In this document: piece after piece, positions 1-9,459 of the stretch
Layout: every line of letters starts with the position of its first letter
How positions within the stretch are numbered: position 1 is the stretch's first letter
DNA from: Mycobacterium intracellulare ATCC 13950
GTDB lineage: Bacteria > Actinomycetota > Actinomycetes > Mycobacteriales > Mycobacteriaceae
DNA length: 64,000 nt
Direction of reading: 5' to 3'
NCBI RefSeq assembly: GCF_000277125.1
Contig: NC_016946.1
Coordinates: forward strand, 3,162,001 to 3,226,000
Program-made: the position numbers and the translations under genes
The notes under the pieces: model-generated
Told to the model about the DNA's origin: nothing
Seen by the model: the letters and a program-made list of their open reading frames with translations, nothing else
The model's database searches: none

Positions 1-993
<993 letters not shown>

Positions 994-1336
994 GCCACCA
1001 GGGTAGAGGCGATCACCGACAAGTGCCTTGGAGCTGGTCTTTGCAGGTCGTCGTCCTGACGGTTGAGGGATTCGCTCATGGAGGATCTTGGTAAAGACGA
1101 GGCTGCGTCTTTGGTCGAGCTTGGTTTTGGCTGGCGCTAGACGGGGGCGCTCCGGTCGACGGCGTATACCGATACGCCTCAGAGATGCTCGACGTCCGGT
1201 CAGGGAGGTTCTCGCGCGGATAGCCGAACCACCAAATAGTGTCTGGCTCTCCCGGTTGGCGGGAGGACGAGGACGGCTGGTTTTCCTCGAAGTCGACCAG
1301 AAAGTAGTACAGGACGGCCCCCGCGGCCGTCCTCGG
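994..1336. other. 343-nt interval between uvrB and the kinase gene; no convincing gene
   Basis: Besides the uvrB promoter this holds no recognisable gene. On the minus strand the frame of the upstream kinase stays open for about 90 codons past its TAG stop, with plausible residues such as [15 protein letters not shown], ending in TGA near 1078. On the plus strand an ATG at 1078 after TTGAGGG opens a 20-codon frame. Either could be a decayed relic; neither is supported as a gene. Confidence 0.4.
1000..1022 (-). promoter_or_regulatory. PafBC-type (RecA-NDp) DNA-damage promoter of uvrB
   Basis: Read on the minus strand the site is TTGTCGGTG (1014-1022), 8 nt, then TACCCT (1000-1005). This equals the published mycobacterial motif TTGTCRGTG-N8-TANNNT bound by the PafB/PafC activator. 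The -10 ends 6 nt before the uvrB ATG, giving a leaderless transcript. The match is seen; the regulation is inferred. Confidence 0.8.
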
Positions 1337-3376
1337 CTAACCCGCGGGACGCGTCCACGTCCGGGTGACCGGGTCGCATTGCAGCAGGTAGCCGTCGCTG
1401 GAGGTGCTCATGGCGAACACCGAGGTGCCCGGCCGGTCGCACGAGCTACCGGCCGCGTGCACGCCCATCGTGATCGGGGCCTTGGCCCAGCTGCTGCCCT
1501 CGCACACGATCTGCTCGTTGTTGGTCGGGTCGTAGGCGACCTTGCCGACATCGGCGCACAACCCGCCCAGCACGGGCGGCGCCGGGGCGGACGCGGTGGT
1601 CGAGGCGTTGATGACCTGGGTGGGGTCGCCCAACGCCACGCCGGCCGGCGCGGCGCCGGCCCGGGTGGCCACCACGGGCACCCGGACCACCGCCCCCTGA
1701 GCGCCGCACTCGTTGCTGAGCACGGTCTCGGTCTGCGTGCCCCGCAGCGTGCCGTCGGCCTGCGGCGCCAGCGACCACGCGACGGTTTCCTGCTGGGTGG
1801 CAGGCGCGTGTCCGTTCGGCTGGGCGCAGCCCACTCGCAGCTGCTCGGGCGCGCCTTGCCAGTAGCCACCCACGTAGCGCAACGTGTCGGCCTGGCCGCC
1901 GCCGGTGGTGCTGGCCAGTTGGTGGGTGGCATCGTCCAGCTGGGTCCCGGTGGCCGCGCATCCGTTGGTCGTGCAGGCCGACCGGAACGCCCACCAGTCG
2001 GTGGTGGCTCCGCCGTGCCGGATGCCGATGCCGTTGGTGGTCCGCTTGGTCTGGTCATAGTCCAGCCGATAGGTCCCATTCAGCGCCGGTCCCCCGGCGG
2101 CGGGTGCGGCGCTGGGAGCGGGCAGGGACGGTTTGGAGGCGAGCGCGGGGCTGGGCGGCGGCGTGGTGGGCTCAAACGAGTACAGGATCGACCAGGTCGC
2201 CGCGACGGCGACGAGCACCGCGCACACCAGCGCCGCGGCCCACCGGGTTTTCGACGAGAACCGGTGGTTCAAGGCGGCGAGCCCGCGCCGGCGGTGCGGC
2301 GCCAACGGGGCGGTGCGCGGCGGCGGGCGGCGGGCTTCGGAAACCCGCGCGCTGACGGCGGTGGCGAACTCCCGGCACCGCGCGAACCTGTCCTCGGGCC
2401 GTTTGGCGAGCGCCGTCGAGAACACGTCGTCGAGCTCCGCCAGCTCCGGCCGAAAGTCGCTGAGGCGGGGAGGCGTCTCGTGCAGGTGCCGGCTGATCAC
2501 CGCGATCGGGTTGGAATGCTGAAACGGTGGCGCACCGGTCAGCAGATGGAAAGCCGTTGCGGCCAACGCGTATTGGTCGGCCCTCCCGTCGATCGGAGCG
2601 CCGGCAAGCTGCTCGGGCGCGGCGTAGGCCACGGTTCCCACCGCGACGTTGGTTTCGGTGATCCCGCTCACGTCGCCCAGGTGGCGCGCGACACCGAAGT
2701 CCGCCAACAGGATTCGGCGTTCCCCGTCTTCCGGGTGGGTGAGCAGGATGTTGGCGGGCTTGACGTCGCGGTGCAGCAGGCCACGGTCGTGCGCGTAGTC
2801 CAGCGCACCCGCGACCGCTTGCACGATGGCACACACCTCGTGGATCGGCATGCCCTCGGGGTGGCTCTGCTTGACCAACCGCGACGCATCGGTGCCCTCG
2901 ACATAGTCCATCGAGATCCACAGATGCCCGTTGAAAGCGCCGCGGTCGTGGACGCCGACGATGTGGGGATGCCACAGCGTCGCCGCGAGATCGGCCTCCC
3001 GATTGAACCTTTCGCGAAACTCGGGATCGGCCGTCACCGCCTCGGCGAGGACTTTGATCACGTCGCGGCGCGGCAGCCGGGGATGCAATGCCAGGTAGAC
3101 CTCGGCCATGCCACCGGCGCCCAGTTGCCGCAAGATCGTGTAGCCGGCAAACGACGCACCATTCCCCACCGCACCGGAATCGCTGTGTGGTTGCGCCGCT
3201 TGGGGTTCCGCGTTCGGCAGGGAACTCACCGGTGGTATCCGGCGAAACAGCTGCCCGATCGGCATCGCGGGTAACGAGTGAAAACCCGCGCGCAGGGCGT
3301 CGCGGGCCTGGCGCGGGTTGGTCAGCAGTCGTCGCCCGGTGCCGATGCGCCGGGTCGTTCGCTTGTGCTCATCCAT
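1337..3376 (-). CDS. Membrane Ser/Thr protein kinase of the PknF/PknJ type
   Basis: Transmembrane receptor kinase, 679 aa. After an unusual N-terminal extension of about 75 residues comes the kinase domain: glycine loop [10 protein letters not shown] (85-94), catalytic Lys108, [10 protein letters not shown] with Asp204, DFG at 226-228, and the activation segment ending APEQ. A single transmembrane helix lies near 385-408, then a Pro/Ala linker and an exported domain of about 230 residues with paired Cys. The kinase core reads most like PknF. In M. tuberculosis PknF is encoded next to its substrate Rv1747; here a Rv1747-like ABC exporter gene lies divergently, so this kinase probably phosphorylates it. 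ATG at 3376 is chosen; a TTG one codon upstream lies nearer the GGAGGGGG ribosome site. Confidence 0.9.
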   Translation of the reverse strand: MDEHKRTTRRIGTGRRLLTNPRQARDALRAGFHSLPAMPIGQLFRRIPPVSSLPNAEPQAAQPHSDSGAVGNGASFAGYTILRQLGAGGMAEVYLALHPRLPRRDVIKVLAEAVTADPEFRERFNREADLAATLWHPHIVGVHDRGAFNGHLWISMDYVEGTDASRLVKQSHPEGMPIHEVCAIVQAVAGALDYAHDRGLLHRDVKPANILLTHPEDGERRILLADFGVARHLGDVSGITETNVAVGTVAYAAPEQLAGAPIDGRADQYALAATAFHLLTGAPPFQHSNPIAVISRHLHETPPRLSDFRPELAELDDVFSTALAKRPEDRFARCREFATAVSARVSEARRPPPRTAPLAPHRRRGLAALNHRFSSKTRWAAALVCAVLVAVAATWSILYSFEPTTPPPSPALASKPSLPAPSAAPAAGGPALNGTYRLDYDQTKRTTNGIGIRHGGATTDWWAFRSACTTNGCAATGTQLDDATHQLASTTGGGQADTLRYVGGYWQGAPEQLRVGCAQPNGHAPATQQETVAWSLAPQADGTLRGTQTETVLSNECGAQGAVVRVPVVATRAGAAPAGVALGDPTQVINASTTASAPAPPVLGGLCADVGKVAYDPTNNEQIVCEGSSWAKAPITMGVHAAGSSCDRPGTSVFAMSTSSDGYLLQCDPVTRTWTRPAG

Positions 3377-3530
3377 CAATGCGTTGGTCCCCCTCCGATC
3401 GAATAATGCCGCACGGCCGTAGGCGATTCGACTCCGCCGACTATGAAACAGCTATGAATAGCCGTGCCGAAACAAAGGGAAGTCACAGCCGGATCCCATA
3501 GAAGCACGGCCGGCGCGACCCGATACTTGA
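3377..3530. promoter_or_regulatory. Divergent promoter region between kinase and FHA-ABC exporter genes
   Basis: The 154-nt gap is less GC-rich than its flanks. It holds a perfect palindrome GCTATGAATAGC (3451-3462). A GATACT hexamer at 3522-3527 lies 6 nt before the second in-frame GTG (3534) of the exporter gene and fits a mycobacterial -10 driving a leaderless mRNA. The kinase side has GGAGGGGG 9-12 nt ahead of its start. Operator function of the palindrome is a guess. Confidence 0.45.
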
Positions 3531-6128
3531 GTGGTGACTCGACCCGCCCCGCCTCTGCTGACCATTCGGCACGACGGGTCCCAACGATCCTTCGCGGCCG
3601 GACACGAAGTGGTCGTCGGACGCGACGCGCAGGCCGACGTGCAGATCGCCGATCCGCGCATCTCGCGCGCGCATCTGATCCTGCGTTTCGATCAAGGCCG
3701 CTGGCTGGCAATCGATAACGGTTCGCTGAACGGGACCTATCTCAACGGTTACCGGATGCCGGTCATCGATATCCACGACGGCCAGAGCATTCACGTCGGA
3801 AACCCGCGCGGCCCGCACCTGACCTTCGCGATCGGGCCCCGGCAGGGCCAGGCGACCCGCCCGGCCCGCACCCGGCCCAGCCACGATTCCGGGCCACCGA
3901 CCCTGACGTGGTCCGCGGTTGGCGAGCAAACGAATCCGACGCATCATCGGCCCCCGCCGCGCCGCGGCGTTCCCCGAGGTCCGCTGCCTCGCCCCGCGCC
4001 CCCGCTGCCGCTCGCGGCGCCTTCGCCAGTGCGCGGCGCACCACCGGAGGAGCTGACCGTCATCGATCCCGGCTCGCCCGCCAGGTTGCGGGCCGCGCCG
4101 GCAACGGAATTCACGGTGATCGACGCAAAGACGGCCGACGTGTCGAACCTGGCGACGCGCTTTGTGAGATTGCTCTCGCCGCGCGCGTCGTCCGCCGCGG
4201 GCACGACCGGCGCCCTGACCATCGGGCGCGCCCCCGAAAACGACATCGTCGTCCCCGACGTATTGGCGTCGCGCCGGCACGCGACCTTGGTGCCCACACC
4301 GCTGGGCACCGAGATCCGGGACAACAGCGTCAACGGCACGTTCGTCAACGGCACCCGGGTCGGGTCGGCGATCCTGTCCGAGGACGACGTCGTCACCATC
4401 GGCAACGTCGACCTGGTGTTCCGTGGCGGCACGCTCACCAAGCGCAGCGAAGCCGCGTCGCGGAGCGGCGGGCTCGAGGTGCGCAACGTCAAGTACGTCG
4501 TCGACAACGGCAAACAACTGCTCGACGACATCTCGCTGGTCGCACGTCCCGGAACGCTCACCGCGGTGATCGGCGGGTCGGGCGCCGGAAAGAGCACCCT
4601 GGCCAGGCTCATCGCCGGCTACACCACACCCAGCTCGGGCTCAGTTACGTTCGAGGGACACAACATTCACGCCGAGTACGCCTCCCTGCGCAGCAGGATC
4701 GGCATGGTCCCCCAAGACGACGTCGTGCATCGCCAGCTGACCGTCAACCAGGCGCTGGGCTACGCCGCCGAGCTGCGGCTGCCGCCCGACACCGGCAAGG
4801 CCGACCGCGCCGGCGTCGTCGCCCAGGTGCTCGAGGAGCTCGACCTGACCAAACACGCCGACACCCGCGTCGACAAGCTGTCCGGCGGCCAGCGCAAACG
4901 CGCGTCGGTGGCGCTGGAACTGCTGACCGGCCCGTCATTGCTGATCCTCGACGAGCCCACGTCCGGCCTGGACCCCGCGCTCGACCTGCAGGTCATGACC
5001 ATGCTGCGCCAGTTGGCCGATGCCGGTCGTGTGGTGCTGGTAGTGACGCACTCGCTGTCCTACCTCGACGTCTGCGACCAGGTGCTGCTGATGGCCCCCG
5101 GCGGCAAGACGGCCTACCGCGGCTCGCCCGAGCAGATCGGCGACGCGATGGGCACCACCAACTGGGCCAAGATCTTCACCCAGGTCGGCGCCGACCCGGA
5201 CGAAGCCAATCGCCGCTTCGTGGAACGCAGCGAGGCCCAAAAGCGCATGCCGGACAAGGCCGATGAGCCGAGCGGCCTGGGTGAGCCGGTGCACACCAGC
5301 GTGCGACGCCAGATCTCGACCATCGCCCGGCGGCAGTTCCGCCTCGTCGTCGCCGACCGCGCCTACTTCGTCTTCCTGGCGCTACTGCCCTTCATAATGG
5401 GTTCGCTGTCCCTGACCGTCCCGGGCAGCAACGGATTTCATGCGCCGGGGCCCAATGCGGGAACGCCCGACGAGGCCGCACAGATACTGGCCCTGCTGAT
5501 GCCGGCCGCGGCATTCATGGGCACCGCCTTGACAATTCGCGATCTGGTCGGCGAACGGGCCATCTTCCAGCGCGAGCAGGCGGTCGGCCTGTCGACCACC
5601 GCATACCTGCTCGCCAAGTCTGCGGTGTTCTGCGCGTTCGCCATTTTGCAGTCCGCGATCGTCACGGCGATCGTGGTGGCCGGCAAGGGCGCACCGACGC
5701 GCGGCGCAAATCTGTTCGGCCACTCCACGATTGGGGCCACGGTCGAGCTGTTCGCGACCGTGGCCGCGACGTGCGTCGCCTCGGCCATCCTGGGCCTGGC
5801 CATCTCGTCGCTGGTGCGCTCGAGCGAGCAAATCATGCCGCTGTTCGTGGTGACGGTGATGGCGCAGCTGGTGCTGTGCGGCGGCATGGTGCCCGTGACC
5901 GGCCGGCTCGGCCTGAACCAGTTGTCGTGGGCGATGCCGGCGCGCTGGGGCTACGCCGCCGCCTCGTCGACGGTGGACCTGCGGCACCTGGTGCCCGGTT
6001 CGCTGCTGTCCCAGGACCGGTTCTGGCAGCACGCGCCGAAGACCTGGCTGCTGGACATGGCCATGCTGGCCGCGCTGTCACTGTTGTATGGCGGGTTTGT
6101 GCGGTGGAAGATCCGGTTGCGCCGGTAG
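3531..6128 (+). CDS. ABC exporter with two FHA domains (Rv1747-type)
   Basis: ABC half-transporter with phosphothreonine-reading FHA domains, 865 aa. FHA1 spans about 10-95 (NGSLNGTYLNG) and FHA2 about 225-300 (NSVNGTFVNG). The Pro-rich linker has two TVID sites, Thr176 and Thr195, placed like the PknF phospho-acceptor threonines of Rv1747. The ATPase domain has Walker A GGSGAGKST (348-356), signature LSGGQRKR and Walker B LLILDEPTSGLD; six or so C-terminal helices form an ABC2-type membrane domain. In Rv1747 kinase phosphorylation controls FHA binding and export, thought to involve cell-wall glycolipids. Start is GTG 3531 or GTG 3534. In M. tuberculosis the pair is co-directional; here it is divergent. 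Confidence 0.93.
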   Translation: MVTRPAPPLLTIRHDGSQRSFAAGHEVVVGRDAQADVQIADPRISRAHLILRFDQGRWLAIDNGSLNGTYLNGYRMPVIDIHDGQSIHVGNPRGPHLTFAIGPRQGQATRPARTRPSHDSGPPTLTWSAVGEQTNPTHHRPPPRRGVPRGPLPRPAPPLPLAAPSPVRGAPPEELTVIDPGSPARLRAAPATEFTVIDAKTADVSNLATRFVRLLSPRASSAAGTTGALTIGRAPENDIVVPDVLASRRHATLVPTPLGTEIRDNSVNGTFVNGTRVGSAILSEDDVVTIGNVDLVFRGGTLTKRSEAASRSGGLEVRNVKYVVDNGKQLLDDISLVARPGTLTAVIGGSGAGKSTLARLIAGYTTPSSGSVTFEGHNIHAEYASLRSRIGMVPQDDVVHRQLTVNQALGYAAELRLPPDTGKADRAGVVAQVLEELDLTKHADTRVDKLSGGQRKRASVALELLTGPSLLILDEPTSGLDPALDLQVMTMLRQLADAGRVVLVVTHSLSYLDVCDQVLLMAPGGKTAYRGSPEQIGDAMGTTNWAKIFTQVGADPDEANRRFVERSEAQKRMPDKADEPSGLGEPVHTSVRRQISTIARRQFRLVVADRAYFVFLALLPFIMGSLSLTVPGSNGFHAPGPNAGTPDEAAQILALLMPAAAFMGTALTIRDLVGERAIFQREQAVGLSTTAYLLAKSAVFCAFAILQSAIVTAIVVAGKGAPTRGANLFGHSTIGATVELFATVAATCVASAILGLAISSLVRSSEQIMPLFVVTVMAQLVLCGGMVPVTGRLGLNQLSWAMPARWGYAAASSTVDLRHLVPGSLLSQDRFWQHAPKTWLLDMAMLAALSLLYGGFVRWKIRLRR

Positions 6129-6156
6129 GGTGTGATCATTCAGGAGGAACAGCGAG

Positions 6157-6663
6157 ATTCATCCACCCAAACACGAGACGTTCGACTTAGTGGGCCGCAC
6201 CAACACCGATCCCAAGGGAATCGTGCGGGCCGTGGACGAGTATGCGGTGCACCCGTGGGGTCTCTACGTCGCCCGCCCCACCCCCGGCCGCGCCCAGTTT
6301 CACTACCTCGAATCGTGGCTGCTGCCGTCGTTGGGCCTGCGCGCCACGGTCTTTCACTTCAACCCCGGCCACGAACGCGACCACGACTACTACCTGGATG
6401 TGGGCGAATACACGCCTGGGCCCGAGGTGTGGCGCTCCGAGGATCATTACCTCGACATCGAGGTCCGCACCGGCGACCGCGCGGAACTGTGCGATATCGA
6501 CGAGTTGCTCGATGCGGTCCGCCACGGCCTGCTGACCCCCGAGGTCGCGGAGCTGGCGGTGCGACGCGCCGTGGCCGCCGTGGATGGGTTGGCCCGCAAC
6601 GGCTATGACCTGTCGCGGTGGCTGGCCGCCGGCGGCATGGAACTCACCTGGCGCGGCCGCTGA
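6157..6663 (+). CDS. DUF402 family protein (Rv1632c homologue), possible ATT start
   Basis: Conserved DUF402 protein of unknown exact role; some members of the fold are nucleoside di/triphosphate phosphatases. The core reads HYLESWLLPSLGLRATVFHF ... DHDYYLDVG. The first canonical start is GTG 6190, but the reading frame carries a family-like N-terminus (IHPPKHETFDLVGRTNTDPKG) beginning at an ATT codon at 6157, exactly 9 nt after a perfect AGGAGG (6142-6147); an in-frame TGA at 6133 closes the frame upstream. I therefore place the start at ATT, giving 168 aa instead of 157. Position next to uvrB matches M. tuberculosis Rv1632c. The family call is fairly sure; the start is an inference. Confidence 0.8.
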   Translation: MHPPKHETFDLVGRTNTDPKGIVRAVDEYAVHPWGLYVARPTPGRAQFHYLESWLLPSLGLRATVFHFNPGHERDHDYYLDVGEYTPGPEVWRSEDHYLDIEVRTGDRAELCDIDELLDAVRHGLLTPEVAELAVRRAVAAVDGLARNGYDLSRWLAAGGMELTWRGR

Positions 6664-6674
6664 GCGCGACCGCA

Positions 6675-6884
6675 CTACCCTGGCCGGTGGTTGGTGATGC
6701 TGTCGAACTCGTCTTTGACGATGCGGTACCAGCCGCAGGCTAGTCGTTCCAGCCCCTGACGGTCGGTGATGGTCACGATGCCGCGGCTGTAGCGGGTCAG
6801 GTGCCGGGCGTGGATGCGTTGTGCCGTCTCGGACACGGTGGCCCGGGACGCGGCACGTTCGACGGCTACCCACGGTTCCAGGAA
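6675..6884 (-). pseudogene. C-terminal remnant of a Crp/Fnr-type transcription regulator
   Basis: On the minus strand a frame of about 70 codons ends at TAG (6675-6677). It reads like the winged-helix end of a Crp/Fnr regulator: SRATVSETAQ as the recognition-helix region, then RYSRGIVTITDRQGLERLAC and WYRIVKDEFD. An in-frame TAG at 6885-6887 cuts it off, no start codon or cyclic-nucleotide-binding domain exists upstream, and the CheB-like gene occupies that DNA in the other direction. It is best read as the relic of a deleted regulator gene. Confidence 0.7.
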
Positions 6885-6923
6885 CTATGTCGGCGCCCCG
6901 ACACAAGGATTACCCTGGCGCCT

Positions 6924-7565
6924 ATGTCCGCGACCCAACACAAGCCCGTCCAGGCGGCGTTTGGGCGAGTGGTGCTGGTGGCGTCGCTGGGCGGCATGAA
7001 AGCCCTGGGCACCGTGCTCGCGGGTCTGCCGGGTGATTTTGCGGTACCCGTCGTCGTCGCCCAGCATCGCCGCCCCACGCTCAGCGGCGACGATCCGCTG
7101 GCCCAGATTTTGTCCCGCGCGAGCTCTCTGCCGATTCGAGTCGCCGAGCCGGGGGCGTCGGCGGACAAACCGGGCATCACCATCGTGCCCGCCGGAAGGA
7201 CGGCAACCATCGATGCGGACGGCGCCTGGATGCTCGCCGAGGAAGCGTCCAAGGCCAGCGTCGGGGACGCCGTCCTGACCAGCTCCGCCGCGCTGGTGCC
7301 GACTGTCGCCGTGATCCTGACCGGGCGGCTGGCCGACGGCGCCAACGGATGTCGCGCGGTCAAGCGCAACGGCGGGCGCGTGCTCGTCCAAGACCCGGCG
7401 ACGGCCGAGGCGTCGAGCATGCCGGCGCACGCGATCGCCACCGGCTGCGTGGATTTCGTGCTGCCGCCCGATCGCCTCGCGGCGGCGGTGCTGGCCCTGA
7501 CCACCGCACCCGGGGGCGCCGAACCGCTGACGGTGCCCGTGCCGCCGTGGGCATGTCTTAACTAG
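6924..7565 (+). CDS. Orphan CheB-type methylesterase domain protein
   Basis: Stand-alone CheB catalytic domain (protein-glutamate methylesterase fold), 213 aa, with no receiver domain. All three catalytic positions are kept: Ser in VASLGGMKAL, His in AQHRRP, and Asp in LTGRLADGANG. Mycobacteria have no chemotaxis receptors, so the substrate is unknown. The ATG at 6924 (MSATQHKPVQ) is chosen because residues before it lie over the regulator remnant on the other strand. Only 5 nt separate it from the DNA ligase gene, so it may be the first gene of the repair operon. Confidence 0.8.
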   Translation: MSATQHKPVQAAFGRVVLVASLGGMKALGTVLAGLPGDFAVPVVVAQHRRPTLSGDDPLAQILSRASSLPIRVAEPGASADKPGITIVPAGRTATIDADGAWMLAEEASKASVGDAVLTSSAALVPTVAVILTGRLADGANGCRAVKRNGGRVLVQDPATAEASSMPAHAIATGCVDFVLPPDRLAAAVLALTTAPGGAEPLTVPVPPWACLN

Positions 7566-7570
7566 TCGGC

Positions 7571-8569
7571 ATGACGGACTTCGCGAGCCTGCCCGGTGCG
7601 GTGCGCGAAGCGCTGTACGACGAACCCGTGCCCGACTGGCGCTCGCCCACCCTGGCCACCCTCACCGACGACCGGTTCTCCGATCCGCACTGGATCTTCG
7701 AGCGCAAGTTCGACGGCATGCGCTGCCTGGCGTTCCGCGACGGCGATCGGGTCCGGCTGTTGTCGCGAAATCGTCAGCCGCTCAATGGAACCTATCCCGA
7801 ATTGGTGGATGCGCTTGCCGCCCAACCGGTCACGCGGTTCGTCGTGGACGGAGAGGTGGTGGCCTTCGACGGCCGGCGGACCAGCTTCGCCCGGCTGCAG
7901 GGTCGGCTGGGCCTCACCGATCCCGACGTGGCCCGGGCGTCGCCGGTGCGTGTATTCTACTACGTATTCGATCTGCTGCATCTCGACGGCATGTCCACCG
8001 TCGAGGTGCCGCTCCTCTGGCGAAAGAGGTTGCTGCGCAAAGCGATCGACTTCGCCGACCCGCTGCGCTGTGCGCCGCACCGCGTCGGGGACGGGATCGC
8101 CGCCTACCGGCGCGCATGTGAGCGCGGGGACGAGGGAGTGATCGCCAAGCGGGCCGACTCCACCTACCAGGGCGGTCGCTCGAAGAACTGGCTGAAGTTC
8201 AAATGCGTGCGCGATCAGGAGTTCGTGGTGGGGGGCTACACCAGTCCCAAGGGCAGTCGAGTCGAGTTGGGCGCCCTGATGCTCGGCTACTACGAGGGCG
8301 GCGACCTGGTCTACGCGGGCAAGGTCGGCACCGGTTTCGACGACGCCACGCTGCGCCGGCTGCACGCGCGCCTGTCACCGATCACCCGGGACACGCCGCC
8401 GTTCGCCCGCGGTTTGGTGCGCGAGGCCGGCGCGAACTGGGTATCCCCCGAGATGGTGGTTCAGATCGGATTCAGCGAGTGGACGCGTGATGGCAAGTTG
8501 CGCCATCCGCGCTACCTCGGCATGCGCACCGACAAGGAGCCCGGCGAAGTGGTGCGGGAGACGCACTGA
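7571..8569 (+). CDS. ATP-dependent DNA ligase, LigD-ligase/LigC type
   Basis: Seals DNA nicks through an enzyme-AMP intermediate. The 332-aa protein has motif I ERKFDGMR with nucleophile Lys46, motif III-like FYYVFDLLHLDG, motif IV DEGVIAKR, motif V NWLKFK, and an OB-fold half with GKVGTGFDD, which is typical of the ligase domain of LigD. It has no polymerase or nuclease domain, so it resembles the free-standing LigC enzymes, whose gene in other mycobacteria also lies beside a PolD primase gene. The TGA stop overlaps the next ATG by one base. Confidence 0.92.
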   Translation: MTDFASLPGAVREALYDEPVPDWRSPTLATLTDDRFSDPHWIFERKFDGMRCLAFRDGDRVRLLSRNRQPLNGTYPELVDALAAQPVTRFVVDGEVVAFDGRRTSFARLQGRLGLTDPDVARASPVRVFYYVFDLLHLDGMSTVEVPLLWRKRLLRKAIDFADPLRCAPHRVGDGIAAYRRACERGDEGVIAKRADSTYQGGRSKNWLKFKCVRDQEFVVGGYTSPKGSRVELGALMLGYYEGGDLVYAGKVGTGFDDATLRRLHARLSPITRDTPPFARGLVREAGANWVSPEMVVQIGFSEWTRDGKLRHPRYLGMRTDKEPGEVVRETH

Positions 8570-9459
8570 TGGCCCGCGTCGACGTCGAGATCACCCACCC
8601 GGACCGCGTTCTGTTTCCCGCCGACGGGATCACCAAACGCGATCTCGCCGCCTACTACGACCAGGTGGCCGACACCATGCTGGCGCACCTGCGGGGCCGG
8701 GCCCTCAACGTGCAGCGCTATCCCCGCGGCATCGCCGAAACAGGGTTCATCCAGCAGGATTTCGCCGATTCGCTACCAGACTGGATGAGTAGTGTCCGGG
8801 TGGCCAAGGAGGGCGGTACCGTAGAGCATCCGGTCGTCGAACGGCCGGAGGCGCTGCGCTGGCTGGCCAATCAAAGCTGCATCACCCTGCACATGTGGCA
8901 GTCGCGCCGGGCCCGGCTGGACCACCCGGACCGGCTCGTCTTCGATCTCGACCCGTCCGACGGCGACTTCGCCGTGGTGCGAGCGACCGCACGCGCCACC
9001 GCCGGGGCGCTCGGGGACCTGGGCCTGGCGTGCTACGTCCAGACCACCGGCTCGCGCGGGCTGCACGTGGTGACTCCCTTGCGCGCCGACACCGATTTCG
9101 ACACCGCCCGGCAGTTCGCCCGCGACGTCAGCGAAGTGGTCGCCGCGGACGATCCCGCGCATCGCACCGTCGAGGCTCGCAAGGACAAGCGCGACGGGCG
9201 GGTATACCTCGACATCATGCGAAACGCCTACGCGCAGACGGCGGTTGCGCCGTATTCGGTGCGGGCCCGCAACGGCGCGCCGGTAGCCACACCGCTGGAA
9301 TGGGACGAGCTGGACGCCGGGCGGTTGCGGGCCGACCGGTTCACCATTCGAGACGTGCCCAAACGGCTTGCCGGACAACCGGATCCGTGGGCGCACATGT
9401 CGCGGCACGCCCGCTCGCTGGCCGGCCCGCTGCGGCGATTGGCGAGGCTACGTGCCTGA
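8569..9459 (+). CDS. LigD-type primase-polymerase (PolD family)
   Basis: Archaeo-eukaryotic primase-superfamily polymerase of the LigD-POL family, 296 aa, which in relatives adds nucleotides at gaps and broken ends and prefers ribonucleotides. Metal ligands Asp126 and Asp128 sit in VFDLDPSD; a third acidic residue is in VYLDIMRNAY, and the nucleotide-binding stretch SRGLHVVTPL is present. It overlaps the ligase stop (TGATG) and the following glycosylase start, so the three are co-translated. No ku or full-length ligD is in the window. It could serve end joining or gap repair after base excision. Confidence 0.9.
   Translation: MARVDVEITHPDRVLFPADGITKRDLAAYYDQVADTMLAHLRGRALNVQRYPRGIAETGFIQQDFADSLPDWMSSVRVAKEGGTVEHPVVERPEALRWLANQSCITLHMWQSRRARLDHPDRLVFDLDPSDGDFAVVRATARATAGALGDLGLACYVQTTGSRGLHVVTPLRADTDFDTARQFARDVSEVVAADDPAHRTVEARKDKRDGRVYLDIMRNAYAQTAVAPYSVRARNGAPVATPLEWDELDAGRLRADRFTIRDVPKRLAGQPDPWAHMSRHARSLAGPLRRLARLRA

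Noticed and set aside
1088..3274. 728-codon plus-strand frame opposite the kinase gene
   Set aside because: Antisense shadow of a high-GC gene: Arg/Gly-rich, no domain, while the minus strand has a complete kinase.
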